In this document: one piece after another, positions 1-8,528 of the stretch | How positions within the stretch are numbered: the stretch's first letter is position 1 | How the letters are laid out: every line of letters begins with the position of its first letter | Source: Acholeplasmatales bacterium | GTDB lineage: Bacteria; Bacillota_I; Bacilli_A; Acholeplasmatales; Anaeroplasmataceae | NCBI GenBank assembly: GCA_016288675.1 | Contig: JAEELC010000134.1 | Span: 1-22,188 of the forward strand | Direction of reading: 5' to 3' | DNA length: 22,188 nucleotides | Made by a program: the position numbers and the translations under genes | The notes under the pieces: model-generated | Database searches by the model: none | The model's input: only the letters and a program-made list of their open reading frames with translations | What the model was told of the DNA's origin: nothing

Positions 1-1817
1 AGTAGCCATGTTGCAGCATAGTGAGTATCAGTAACCTTGAAATATGGTGGTTCATATTTGTAGTCAATTTCCATAGCATAACGAGATCTATCTGCAAATG
101 CATCACCCTTAGGAGGGTAAACAAGGTTTGGTGGAGTTCCTGGAATAGCTTCAAGCTTTTCTTTAGAATCTACATCTGGAATAGAAGATAATAATGACCA
201 AGTATATGGGTGTTTTGGATCATAGAAGATTTCATCAACATTACCATATTCAACAATTTTACCAGCATACATAACAGCAACTCTGTCAGCCATGTTTGCA
301 ACAACACCAAGGTCATGTGTAATAAATATAACTGATAGATTACGTTCTTTCTTTAATTTGTTAATTAATTCAAGAATTTGAGCTTGAATTGTAACGTCAA
401 GAGCAGTTGTAGGTTCATCACAAATAAGAATATCTGGATTTGCAGTTAATGCAATAGCAATAACAATACGTTGTCTCATACCACCAGAGAATTCAAATGG
501 ATATTGTCTATATCTCTTTTCAGGATATGGAATACCTACTTCTTTCATGATGTTAATAGCACGGCGCTTTGCTTCTGCCTTTGTAATCTTTAAAGAATCG
601 ATACGCTTAATCTTAGCAGCTTTTACGCTTTCTTTATATTGTGAATTAATTTCTTTAGCTTCTTTTTTGAATTCTTCACTCTTAGTATCGTATCCGGATC
701 CATTTAATTTAGCTAAAGAATTATTCTTAGCTTCAACAGCAGCTGCAATTTCTTTGTCATATAAAGCTTTTACGTTTGCTTTATATTCAGCAACTGTAAT
801 TGTAGCTTTAGCCTTAGATTCCTTTAATGCTTCTTTAGCAGAAGGAAGCTTTGGATTAATTTCAGCCTTAACAGCTTCAATTTCTTCACGAGCTTTAGCT
901 TTTAATTCAGCAATTTTAACAGCATTTGCAGCTTTAACTTCTTTGCTAATCTTAACACTAGCTTGTTCTTTTAATGGAGCTATTTCAGCTTCATATTCAG
1001 CATTTTCTTCTTCTAATGCTTTATCTTTTACAGCTTGAGCTTTTGAAACTGATTCTTGATATAAAGCATCTGCCTTAGCAACTGCTTCATCAAATCTAGC
1101 TTTAGCTTCTGCTTTTAAAGCATCAGTAACATTTTCAAATTTAGCAAGTTCTTGATTCATAATTTGCTTAGCTTCAAGAACGCTATCTCTCTTAACATCT
1201 TTAGCATCAATAACAGCTAAAGCGTAAGTATCTTTAATACGATAAATTTTACCTTCGTGACGTTCGTTTAATTTAGAAATTTGAGATAAAACTTTGTCCT
1301 TATCACCATGCTTAAGTTCAGCAATTTCTTTATTTAAACGACTATTAATTTTTGCAATTCTAACACGACGAGTAGTTAATAAGTTACGATATGCAATATA
1401 TTCTTTTTCAATTGACTTGTTATATAATTGCTTAATCTTATTACCATTTAATAATGTAGCTTCAGTAATTTGCTTACCGATACGCATAATTGGATTTAAG
1501 CTTGATAGAGGATCTTGGAAAATCATACCAATCTTATGTCCACGAATATTTACATATTCTTCTTCAGAGATTTCTAGTAAGTTTTCTCCTTCATACATAA
1601 TTTGACCATCTTCAACAATCGCGTTGTTAGCAAGGATACCCATGATTGCTTTTGATGATACAGACTTACCTGAACCAGATTCACCTACGATACATAATGT
1701 TTCACCCTTATGAAGATCAAATGAAACTCCACGTACAGCTTTAACAATACCGTGATCAGTTTTGAAGGAAACTCTTAAATTATTAACTTCTAGAACTTTT
1801 TCAGTTGTGTTTGCCAT
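1..1817 (-). CDS. oppD: Oligopeptide ABC transporter ATPase OppD with large coiled-coil insertion (partial, C-terminus off the left edge)
   Basis: Cytoplasmic ATPase that powers peptide import by OppBC. 605 codons are visible from the ATG at 1817, which is 1 nt after the oppC stop. Motifs: Walker A GESGSGKS (residues 45-52), Q-loop FQDP (100-103), signature SGGMRQR (from 444), Walker B ILICDEPTTALD, H-loop ITHD, then an oligopeptide-transporter C-terminal (oligo_HPY) region HPYTWSLLSSIP. Walker A and signature are about 400 residues apart, against roughly 110 in ordinary OppD/DppD. The extra residues (about 123-405, nt 590-1450) are rich in Ala, Lys and Glu, nearly Gly/Pro-free and look like long coiled coils; homology resumes at about residue 411 (ITKAEAKRR). 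In the C-terminal region the usual Cys cluster (pattern GC-x-F-x-x-RC-x-x-A-x-x-x-C) reads with Asp572, Ser578 and Asp585, so the iron-sulfur site is lost. Family assignment is firm; the role of the arm is unknown. Confidence 0.93.
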   Translation of the reverse strand, partial: MANTTEKVLEVNNLRVSFKTDHGIVKAVRGVSFDLHKGETLCIVGESGSGKSVSSKAIMGILANNAIVEDGQIMYEGENLLEISEEEYVNIRGHKIGMIFQDPLSSLNPIMRIGKQITEATLLNGNKIKQLYNKSIEKEYIAYRNLLTTRRVRIAKINSRLNKEIAELKHGDKDKVLSQISKLNERHEGKIYRIKDTYALAVIDAKDVKRDSVLEAKQIMNQELAKFENVTDALKAEAKARFDEAVAKADALYQESVSKAQAVKDKALEEENAEYEAEIAPLKEQASVKISKEVKAANAVKIAELKAKAREEIEAVKAEINPKLPSAKEALKESKAKATITVAEYKANVKALYDKEIAAAVEAKNNSLAKLNGSGYDTKSEEFKKEAKEINSQYKESVKAAKIKRIDSLKITKAEAKRRAINIMKEVGIPYPEKRYRQYPFEFSGGMRQRIVIAIALTANPDILICDEPTTALDVTIQAQILELINKLKKERNLSVIFITHDLGVVANMADRVAVMYAGKIVEYGNVDEIFYDPKHPYTWSLLSSIPDVDSKEKLEAIPGTPPNLVYPPKGDAFADRSRYAMEIDYKYEPPYFKVTDTHYAATWL

Positions 1818-1818
1818 A

Positions 1819-3777
1819 CTATTCACTACCTTTCAAGCTTGGGTTAAATGCATCACGTAAACCATTACCAAATAAGTTGAATGAAATCATTAATAAGGAA
1901 ATGATAAATGATGGGAATAAAATTAATTGAGGATGTGTTTCTAGATAAACTTGGTTATCAGCTAAAACAACACCAAATGAACCTGGGAAACCAAGACCTA
2001 GATATGCAAGTGTAGATTCGCTTAAAATTACACCTGGAATCATTAATACAGCACCAGTAATAATTGTACCAATTGCATTAGGTAATACATGCTTAAAGAT
2101 TAAACGTGCATCAGAAGCACCAAGAGTACGAGATGCAAGGACATATTCTCTGCTCTTGAAACGATAGAATTGTGTACGAGTACGAGACGCAGTACCAATC
2201 CAGCCTGTTAATAATAAACCTACTGCAAATACGAAGAATGTTTTACCGTATTTAGTCATTAATAAAGTTAGTATAACAATCAATGGTAAGTATCCAAGGA
2301 TATCTGTAATACGTTCCATGAATAAGTCTACATTACCACCAAAGTAACCTTCGATAGAACCATAGATAATACCAATTGTAAAATTAATAGCACTAACAAT
2401 AAAAGCAATAATTAAGCTTGTACGTAATGTTATAAATGCATATCTAAATAAGTCTCTACCTTGGTTATCAGTACCAGCAATAAACTTAGGCATTGTTGAA
2501 TAACCATAATATTTATACATAGTAACTTCTGCTTCAAATGAAGTAATACCAGAATCTACTACCTCTTTTTCAATTGAAACAATTGGGCAATTCTTTGCGT
2601 CAATAACTTCAAAGCTTGATGGCTTACCAAATGTATATTTACACCAACCATTCTTAATATATTGTTGAATATCAGCCTTTGTTAAAGTATATTTTTGAGT
2701 ACCAAACTTAGCTTCATATTCATCATATATAAAGTCAACCTTCTTACAATCTGCTTGATAAACATTTTTTGAACCAGCAAATGAGTTATAATTTTTACCG
2801 TTTGCTTGAGCACTAGCTCCATAAGTAACTGATTTTTCACCAGTTTCTGATACAGGAACAATTGTATATTTAGCTAAAGATTCATTTAATGTAGCATCAG
2901 AGCTTGTTAATGATAATGAATCAATTGCAATATATTGTAACTTATTTAAAGCTGGTTGAATTTCAAATTTAATTACAATCTTAGAATTTGAATCAACAGG
3001 ATAACCAAGAGCTTTGATTGTGTTAGTTACATTAATAGAACCAGACTTGTCTTTAGAAACTTCTTTCAAATCAATACTAGTAGTTACAAGCTTATATTGT
3101 CCTAAAGCTGCATCTGTAACTTGAGCATATGTATAAGAAGCAATAATCTTATATTGTCCTTCTAGATAATTAGCATATGTCGAACTAGCATCTAATTGTT
3201 TCTTATATAGTTCATAATTTAATATAACATCTTTATCATCTAAAGCAAATTGGCTTGTAGATAATGTAGCTGCATAAGTTGTTCTATTTTTGTCATTTAA
3301 TTCAGCTGGTGCAGCATTAGTAGTTAAAACAAATGTACCACCTTTTAAAGTTGTATTTAAAATATCAGTCTTATAATTGTTTTCAGACTTGATAGTTACA
3401 TATTTTGAATCAAAACCATCAATTGAATTTGTATTTAAATCAAATTCTATATTTGTATATTTAACTTTACCACTCCAGAAATTTCCTTTAGAAAATAGAC
3501 GTGGAGCCATTAAAGTTTGATATGGACTTGTTGAAACTGGGTTTTTATCAATAATAGGAACAAAAATTGCCATTAAGATTAAAATACCAATGATAATTGC
3601 ACCAACAACTGATGAATGGTTCTTTGAGAAACGCTTCATAGCATCCTTAAAGAATGTTGTTGGTTTAGTATCAAAGCCTTTATCATGAATCTTAGATTCA
3701 CCATTAACTAATTCAAAATCTTCTTTTGTAACTTCAATAATGTTGCCATAAGCATCTTTTAATTCATTATTATTCAT
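1819..3777 (-). CDS. oppC: Oligopeptide ABC transporter permease OppC with ~340-residue extracytoplasmic insertion
   Basis: Inner subunit of the peptide import channel, 652 aa against about 300 for ordinary OppC. A hydrophilic N-tail is followed by TM1 (about residues 57-76). The next family-like segment is GTDNQGRDLF at about 435, followed by five hydrophobic segments and the EAA coupling loop (about 543-566, YVLASRTLGASDARLIF) that docks on OppD/OppF. Residues about 85-428 are extra. They lie between TM1 and TM2, so outside the membrane, and are Ser/Thr/Asn-rich with alternating beta-like patterns; a segment YIAIDSLSLT resembles strands of carbohydrate-binding-module-type beta sandwiches (inference only). 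Three Cys occur in the second half of the insertion. The ATG overlaps the oppB stop (TAATG), implying translational coupling, and oppD starts 1 nt after the TAG stop. Confidence 0.93.
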   Translation of the reverse strand: MNNNELKDAYGNIIEVTKEDFELVNGESKIHDKGFDTKPTTFFKDAMKRFSKNHSSVVGAIIIGILILMAIFVPIIDKNPVSTSPYQTLMAPRLFSKGNFWSGKVKYTNIEFDLNTNSIDGFDSKYVTIKSENNYKTDILNTTLKGGTFVLTTNAAPAELNDKNRTTYAATLSTSQFALDDKDVILNYELYKKQLDASSTYANYLEGQYKIIASYTYAQVTDAALGQYKLVTTSIDLKEVSKDKSGSINVTNTIKALGYPVDSNSKIVIKFEIQPALNKLQYIAIDSLSLTSSDATLNESLAKYTIVPVSETGEKSVTYGASAQANGKNYNSFAGSKNVYQADCKKVDFIYDEYEAKFGTQKYTLTKADIQQYIKNGWCKYTFGKPSSFEVIDAKNCPIVSIEKEVVDSGITSFEAEVTMYKYYGYSTMPKFIAGTDNQGRDLFRYAFITLRTSLIIAFIVSAINFTIGIIYGSIEGYFGGNVDLFMERITDILGYLPLIVILTLLMTKYGKTFFVFAVGLLLTGWIGTASRTRTQFYRFKSREYVLASRTLGASDARLIFKHVLPNAIGTIITGAVLMIPGVILSESTLAYLGLGFPGSFGVVLADNQVYLETHPQLILFPSFIISLLMISFNLFGNGLRDAFNPSLKGSE

Positions 3778-4805
3778 TATTTCTTAGCCCCCATTCTGAT
3801 TCTTGGGTCGATAAATCCATAAGATACGTCTAATAAAATACCACTTAATAGACCAATTACTACGTCAAAAGCCATAACTACGAATAAGATATTCCAGTCC
3901 TTACGGTTTAAAGCATTTACATATAATGTACCAATACCTGGAATACCATATAGACGTTCAACAATTAATGAACCACCAGTTAAATCGGCAATAAATTGTG
4001 CGATAATACCTGGAATAATAGGTACCATGGCATTGCGTAATGCATGACGACGAATTGCTTGACCACGTGTTAAACCTTTTGTACGTGCTAATAACAAATA
4101 TTCACTAGACATTACTTCACAAAGTTCTGCACGTGTTGAACGAGCATAACCTGCGATAGAACCAAATGATAAAGCTAAAGTTGGAATAATCATACTTTGT
4201 ATAGATTTTGCAACTGTACCTTCATCCCATTGGGAAGGTAAAATACGATTGTTATAGCATAATAAAGACATTAATAAAGTAACCATAATAAAGCTTGGTA
4301 CAGAAATAAAGATCATTACTGCTGTTGAAATGATGCTGTCTGTAGCTTTATTCTTCTTTAATGCAGCCCAAATACCAAGTGCAATTCCAAGAGGAACAGC
4401 AATTACAGTTGAAATAATATTAATACGAATAGAATAAGGTAATCTTTGTTTGATAATAGTTGTAGCTTTTACACCTAATTCGATTTGTTGAGATGTACCC
4501 CAGTCCCACTTAGTAATAATGTTTCCAATCCAACGGAAATATTGCTTCATGATAGGTGCTGTGTAGAAATAAGTAACACGACCATTTATAGTTACTTGGT
4601 CAACAAGTTCGCGGCCTTTTTGCGCCTTTGGGAATTTTTCCATATATCCCCTTGCCACTTCTGTTAACCAATATGAATTTCTGGCAGTATCGTTACCAAC
4701 TGGTGTATCCACAGGTAAAGTCTTATTTAAGATAAAGACTAATGTAAGGATAATAAAACCAGTGATAAATGCTAAGCCAAGTCTTTTTAGAACATATTTG
4801 CCCAT
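3777..4805 (-). CDS. oppB: Oligopeptide ABC transporter permease OppB
   Basis: Membrane permease that pairs with OppC to form the translocation pore; 342 aa, slightly longer than the usual 305-330. TM1 (about residues 8-27) is followed by an external stretch to about residue 110 and a cluster of five more hydrophobic segments. The EAA loop is at about 235-258 (YLLLARTKGLTRGQAIRRHA), and LYGIPGIGTLYVNAL downstream is typical of the family. The start has a good AAGGAGTG site 7 nt upstream. It is the first gene after the terminator that follows oppA, and its stop overlaps the oppC start by one base. Only a modest expansion is seen between TM1 and TM2, unlike OppC. Confidence 0.93.
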   Translation of the reverse strand: MGKYVLKRLGLAFITGFIILTLVFILNKTLPVDTPVGNDTARNSYWLTEVARGYMEKFPKAQKGRELVDQVTINGRVTYFYTAPIMKQYFRWIGNIITKWDWGTSQQIELGVKATTIIKQRLPYSIRINIISTVIAVPLGIALGIWAALKKNKATDSIISTAVMIFISVPSFIMVTLLMSLLCYNNRILPSQWDEGTVAKSIQSMIIPTLALSFGSIAGYARSTRAELCEVMSSEYLLLARTKGLTRGQAIRRHALRNAMVPIIPGIIAQFIADLTGGSLIVERLYGIPGIGTLYVNALNRKDWNILFVVMAFDVVIGLLSGILLDVSYGFIDPRIRMGAKK

Positions 4806-4928
4806 ATAATCACTCCTTGCGTTTTATCTATTTTACCCAAAAATATCAAATAAATCAACAATTTTGAAAAATTATTTAAAATTCAAAAATAACAAATAAA
4901 ACAAAATTAAATTCGTAAATAAAGAAAA

Positions 4929-4966
4929 ATATAGAATTAGCAACAGATGCTAATTCTATACTTTTT
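4929..4966 (-). terminator. Hairpin terminator between oppA and oppB
   Basis: A perfect 13-bp stem (4930-4942 with 4948-4960) has a 5-nt loop. Read on the minus strand it is followed by TTTTTCTTT. It lies just after the oppA stop and before oppB, so it probably attenuates read-through and keeps oppA mRNA in excess over the membrane subunits. Confidence 0.85.
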
Positions 4967-4981
4967 AGTTTTCAATATAGA

Positions 4982-7540
4982 TTAGTTATTTTTTGGTGAG
5001 AAAGTGATAGTATTACCTACTTCTGACTTACCAGATTCAGCAACAATCCATTCACCGTTTACTTTCTTTTCAACATTGAATGTTAATGCGAATACAACTT
5101 GATCAGCACTAGATTCTACTTCTTCAGGAAGAACGAATGTGATTTGACCTGCATTATATTCTAGATGTGCTTCATCAGCAGTTAATTCATGTTCTGCACC
5201 TTCAGCATCATACCATACAATGCTTAGATCATCTGTAGTGAAATTAGCTCTGTAATCATCACCAGTAAACTTAGCATACTTAACAACTACTTGACGAGTA
5301 CCGTCTTCATTGTGATGGCTCTTTGAAACTTTAGTATCAACATAGTTAACACGCTTACCATTTAATACAAGAGCTGAAGAGTCAGCAGCTTGCCATAATG
5401 CGTCGAATGACCAAGTTTGACCATCATAATACATTGTTGAGTCAACAGTGTTAGTATCTGTACCCCAGTTTAGAGTGAAACCAGATGAGTTATCGCTCTT
5501 TAATACTTCTAAGAAGTTAAGTGGGTCTAATGCATTACCAGAAATTGAACCGAATGCTAAGTCAAATTGACCAACCATCATCTTCTTATAGTAAACATCT
5601 GACCAAATAGTCATTGCTACATTTTCAACATTTAAAGTTAGACCATACTTAGTATTAGCTTCTGAAGTGTTGAATGCAGATTCAAACATTTGCTTTAATG
5701 TAGCACCTTGTGTAGTCTTTTGAGATTCACTTTGCCATGCAACTTCGATAGTTACAGTGTCACCTGAATTATATAAACCAGCACTTGTTAATTCTTCTGC
5801 AGCTTCAGAGAATAATTCTTGAGCCTTAGCTTTGTCGAAACCATAATTTTTAGCTGCTTGCTCTGTTGGATAAATAGCCTTAGCTGCATTCTTATGAGTT
5901 TCAGTTTCATTATAAATAATACCTTCTTCAGGGTTAGATAAGTATGAATCACCGAAATATTCAGCAGATGCACCTCTACCATATGTATCAGCAAATGTCT
6001 TACGATCTAGAGCTAAGCTTAATGCTTGAACAAACTTGTTGTTTTGCATTGCTGGCTTTAATTCCCAATAATTTTCTTTTGCAGTTTTAGTGATTGTACC
6101 ATTTTCACCGAATAATGCTTCCCAAGTTTCAGCATCGCAAGTGTTATAGTTGATCTTATAAGTTGTGCTTGTACCTGATTGATGAGCATCAGATTTAGAC
6201 TTGTCTGTATCAAGCTTTTCAGATGGAATACCAACTACGTCAAGCTTATTAGCTTCGTATTCCTTATAAGCAGCAAGAGTATCAGACTTTGCAGCTTCAA
6301 GAATTGCATACTTAATACCTTCAATATGATATGGAGCATAATCAACAACACGGCTATTTCTCTTGAATGTTAATTCAGTATTTGACCATGTTTCAACTGT
6401 ATAAGGACCAGTTGATAAATATGTGTCAACAGGAGTTAAACCATCATCTGTAGAGTTACCCCAATTCTTCATACCAATCTTTTCAAGGAATGATTGTGGG
6501 ATTGGCGCATACATATTACTATTTAAGTTATACATAGCATAGAATTTAGTCTTTGATACAGTGAATGAGAAATGTAAATATCCTTCATCATCAAAGTAAA
6601 TATACTTACCTAATGTCTTATCCCATGCGCTCTTCATCTTTTCAAATGTGTCAGCATCCTTAGTTAAGTTGTAATATTCTTGACCACCCTTTAAAGCACT
6701 TGATGAACCAAATGTTTCAGTTGAACGAGCGAAACCAAGATATTGGCTGAAATATAGCATATAAGGAACTAAATAGTCTTCCTTAGCTACCTTTCTACCA
6801 TTAAAGTCCTTAATACCATCTTTTGTAGATAGTGTTGAATAAGTAACTTCATCTGTCTTAACCTTAATCTTCCAATCAGTTGACTTACCATCAGCGTCTA
6901 ATTCTTTTGCTGGGGCTAATAATGCGTTATGTTCAGTTTCAGTAAGACCTGTCTTATTATTCTTATAAGAAGCGTCAAACTTAACAGCTAAGTCTGTATC
7001 CCATGCATAACCATAGCTACCGTCATCTTTTTGAACAAGCTTATCGCCAAAATATGAACCAGCAACATGGCTTAATAAATCAGATGTTACAGATTCTTTT
7101 GAATTCATGTAGTTTAATGTAGATGGTTTATCTTGTTCATATGAATGGTAATAGTTAACAAATTTAGGATTTGATTCTCCAGCTAGAGGAGCAGTAATAC
7201 TACCTTCTGTTAAAATACCATAACCATATCCGTTAACATAATGCCAGTTAGTTGGTGAAGTGATACGTGAATTGTATCTAGCCCAGCTACCATCACCATA
7301 TAATGTTAATCCAGTTAGATTGTTTTCAATAGCATACTTTTCAAGTAAACCAAGAATCTTTTCACGTTCTGTATAGCTAGCTGATGAATAAGACTTTCTA
7401 TCACCCTTAGCAGATACAGTAACGTTCTTGTCTACTTCTAACCAATCAACTTGTTCTTGAGTCTTCTTACATGATGCAACTGAAATTGCTCCTAGTGTTA
7501 CAAGAGAAAGAAGACCAACATTTTTGACAATTTTCTTCAT
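4982..7540 (-). CDS. oppA: Oligopeptide-binding lipoprotein OppA, extended
   Basis: Substrate-binding lipoprotein (SBP_bac_5 family) that captures peptides for OppBCD(F). The ATG at 7540 is preferred over one 7 codons upstream because the AAGGAGGAAATATTAGAT ribosome binding site lies between them. The 852-aa product begins with a lipoprotein signal: MKKIV, a hydrophobic core, then VAS-Cys24, the likely lipidated Cys. Family-like segments include LSTGPYTVETWSNTELTFKR, FVQALSLALDRKTFAD and DKAKAQELFSEA. It is much longer than the usual 530-600 aa. Residues after about 700 (QVVVKYAKF to the end) look like an acidic beta-rich domain, ending near TFSPKNN. It is transcribed first, from a promoter with an upstream cre-like site, and is separated from oppB by a terminator. 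Specificity for peptides rather than another SBP_bac_5 ligand is inferred from the operon. Confidence 0.9.
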   Translation of the reverse strand: MKKIVKNVGLLSLVTLGAISVASCKKTQEQVDWLEVDKNVTVSAKGDRKSYSSASYTEREKILGLLEKYAIENNLTGLTLYGDGSWARYNSRITSPTNWHYVNGYGYGILTEGSITAPLAGESNPKFVNYYHSYEQDKPSTLNYMNSKESVTSDLLSHVAGSYFGDKLVQKDDGSYGYAWDTDLAVKFDASYKNNKTGLTETEHNALLAPAKELDADGKSTDWKIKVKTDEVTYSTLSTKDGIKDFNGRKVAKEDYLVPYMLYFSQYLGFARSTETFGSSSALKGGQEYYNLTKDADTFEKMKSAWDKTLGKYIYFDDEGYLHFSFTVSKTKFYAMYNLNSNMYAPIPQSFLEKIGMKNWGNSTDDGLTPVDTYLSTGPYTVETWSNTELTFKRNSRVVDYAPYHIEGIKYAILEAAKSDTLAAYKEYEANKLDVVGIPSEKLDTDKSKSDAHQSGTSTTYKINYNTCDAETWEALFGENGTITKTAKENYWELKPAMQNNKFVQALSLALDRKTFADTYGRGASAEYFGDSYLSNPEEGIIYNETETHKNAAKAIYPTEQAAKNYGFDKAKAQELFSEAAEELTSAGLYNSGDTVTIEVAWQSESQKTTQGATLKQMFESAFNTSEANTKYGLTLNVENVAMTIWSDVYYKKMMVGQFDLAFGSISGNALDPLNFLEVLKSDNSSGFTLNWGTDTNTVDSTMYYDGQTWSFDALWQAADSSALVLNGKRVNYVDTKVSKSHHNEDGTRQVVVKYAKFTGDDYRANFTTDDLSIVWYDAEGAEHELTADEAHLEYNAGQITFVLPEEVESSADQVVFALTFNVEKKVNGEWIVAESGKSEVGNTITFSPKNN

Positions 7541-7687
7541 ATCTAATATTTCCTCCTTCATTTACCCCTTTGTCTTTAAGGAATAAATCATGATATAGAA
7601 TTTTCTTTTTTAAATATCAATAAAATATAATTTCATTTTTTAATCTTTTTTAGATTTTTATATGATTTTATCTATATCTTTGTTTCT

Positions 7688-7715
7688 ATTATACACTATT
7701 GAAACATTTTTACAA
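7688..7715 (-). promoter_or_regulatory. oppA promoter (-35 TTGTAA, 16 bp, -10 TATAAT)
   Basis: On the minus strand TTGTAA (7710-7715) and TATAAT (7688-7693) are separated by 16 bp. Transcription would start near 7681, giving a 5' leader of about 140 nt. That leader holds an AT-rich weak hairpin but no riboswitch that I recognise. Confidence 0.6.
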
Positions 7716-7738
7716 TAATAAAATAAAATAATTATTTA

Positions 7739-7752
7739 TGAAAACGGTTGCA
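7739..7752. promoter_or_regulatory. cre-like operator upstream of oppA
   Basis: TGAAAACGGTTGCA matches the catabolite responsive element TGWAANCGNTNWCA with one mismatch, on either strand. It sits about 24 bp upstream of the oppA -35 box, a position more typical of CcpA activation than of repression. A CcpA-like gene lies 3.3 kb away. Rest of the gap 7541-7914: leader, promoter, this site, AT-rich filler at about 7760-7880 and the terminator of the next gene. Confidence 0.5.
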
Positions 7753-7889
7753 AAGCGATTTTTATATTTACAAAAGAGTACAATTTTAGAATTTTTCGCA
7801 ATATTTTATCAATTCTCGAATTTTATTTCGATTTGTAGTTATTTTTAAAATATTATTTGTCGCTTTTTGGCAGTGTTTTTTGACAAAAC

Positions 7890-7923
7890 ATAAGAAAAGC
7901 CGCCTAAGACAAGCTTAAGCGGC
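7890..7923 (-). terminator. Terminator of the DUF3899-like gene
   Basis: A 10-bp stem with one G-U pair (7899-7908 with 7914-7923) has a 5-nt loop and is followed on the minus strand by TTTTCTTATGTTTT. The TAA stop of the gene is part of the upstream arm. Confidence 0.85.
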
Positions 7924-8475
7924 AATAAAACTAACAATTTCTTCTTCAATTTCTGAATTTAATTCAATATTTAATGTGTTTACATATATTATATATAGGA
8001 TAAGCGCTGCTAGTAAGAAAGTAAATCCAACAACTACATAAGTTGTCCATCCATACTTACCTTTTTCACGTGCAGGTTCTTTTGCTGTAAGATAGTCATA
8101 GTAATGGCTATATTTTTGTTTACCCTTAAATGAATAAAATATTTTATTAAATCCGTAAGATAGTGAATCAAAAACACCTTGATTATTTGTAAAAGATAAT
8201 CCGCCAATGCATAAGAAAATAGCCCCAACTGAAAAAGTAGCTTCCTCAAAATTATATAATCCATCAAATTTATGCAATGCCAATATAATTAACCATAAAA
8301 CTAATGCTACACCAAATGCAATAAGATATCTCTTTTTATTTCTTAAAAACATCTTATGAAATTTAGATTCTTCTTTTTGTGGAGCTTTTACATAATTAGG
8401 CATTCCAAGATGTGGATCTTTATTTTTATTTTCGTTTGATTCTTCATCAATTAGTTTGTTTTCATCATCTAACAT
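7915..8475 (-). CDS. Small membrane protein, DUF3899-like
   Basis: A 186-aa protein of unknown function. The ATG at 8475 is chosen because AAGGTGAT lies just upstream; an in-frame GTG 9 nt further up falls inside that ribosome binding site. A charged cytoplasmic N-tail (about 50 residues) precedes two hydrophobic segments (about 52-70 and 80-97). A conserved-looking GGLSFTNNQGVFDSLSYGF segment follows, recalling DUF3899 proteins of Bacillota. A Lys-rich loop and a third hydrophobic segment (about 145-166) come next, and the tail is acidic. It is monocistronic, with its own promoter (-35 TTTACA at 8519-8524, -10 TATAAT at 8497-8502) and terminator. The family call rests on memory of the motif and is moderate. 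Confidence 0.7.
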   Translation of the reverse strand: MLDDENKLIDEESNENKNKDPHLGMPNYVKAPQKEESKFHKMFLRNKKRYLIAFGVALVLWLIILALHKFDGLYNFEEATFSVGAIFLCIGGLSFTNNQGVFDSLSYGFNKIFYSFKGKQKYSHYYDYLTAKEPAREKGKYGWTTYVVVGFTFLLAALILYIIYVNTLNIELNSEIEEEIVSFIAA

Positions 8476-8496
8476 ATTTATCACCTTTTTAAATTG

Positions 8497-8524
8497 ATTA
8501 TATCATTTTTATATTAAATGTAAA
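8497..8524 (-). promoter_or_regulatory. Promoter of the DUF3899-like gene
   Basis: TTTACA (8519-8524) and TATAAT (8497-8502) on the minus strand are spaced by 16 bp. The -35 box is only 4 bp from the -35 box of the divergent cysE promoter, so the two polymerases could compete. Confidence 0.6.
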
Positions 8525-8528
8525 TTAT

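Noticed and set aside
547..1038. Open frame on the plus strand, 163 codons
   Set aside because: Antisense of the OppD coiled-coil insertion; its low-complexity Ala/Leu/Ser content is what a reversed Ala/Lys/Glu region gives, and there is no ribosome binding site.
1294..1605. Open frame on the plus strand, 103 codons
   Set aside because: Antisense of oppD in the Q-loop region; no homology or start signal.
4485..4667. Short plus-strand frame
   Set aside because: Antisense of oppB, no recognisable protein or ribosome binding site.
5788..6373. Short frames on both strands inside oppA
   Set aside because: Shadows of the oppA reading frame; compositionally implausible.
7541..7680. Riboswitch in the oppA leader
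   Set aside because: Long leader but only a weak AT hairpin; no known aptamer motif seen.
8034..8267. Minus-strand frame of 77 codons
   Set aside because: Alternate frame inside the DUF3899-like gene, which has the better start, domain and terminator.
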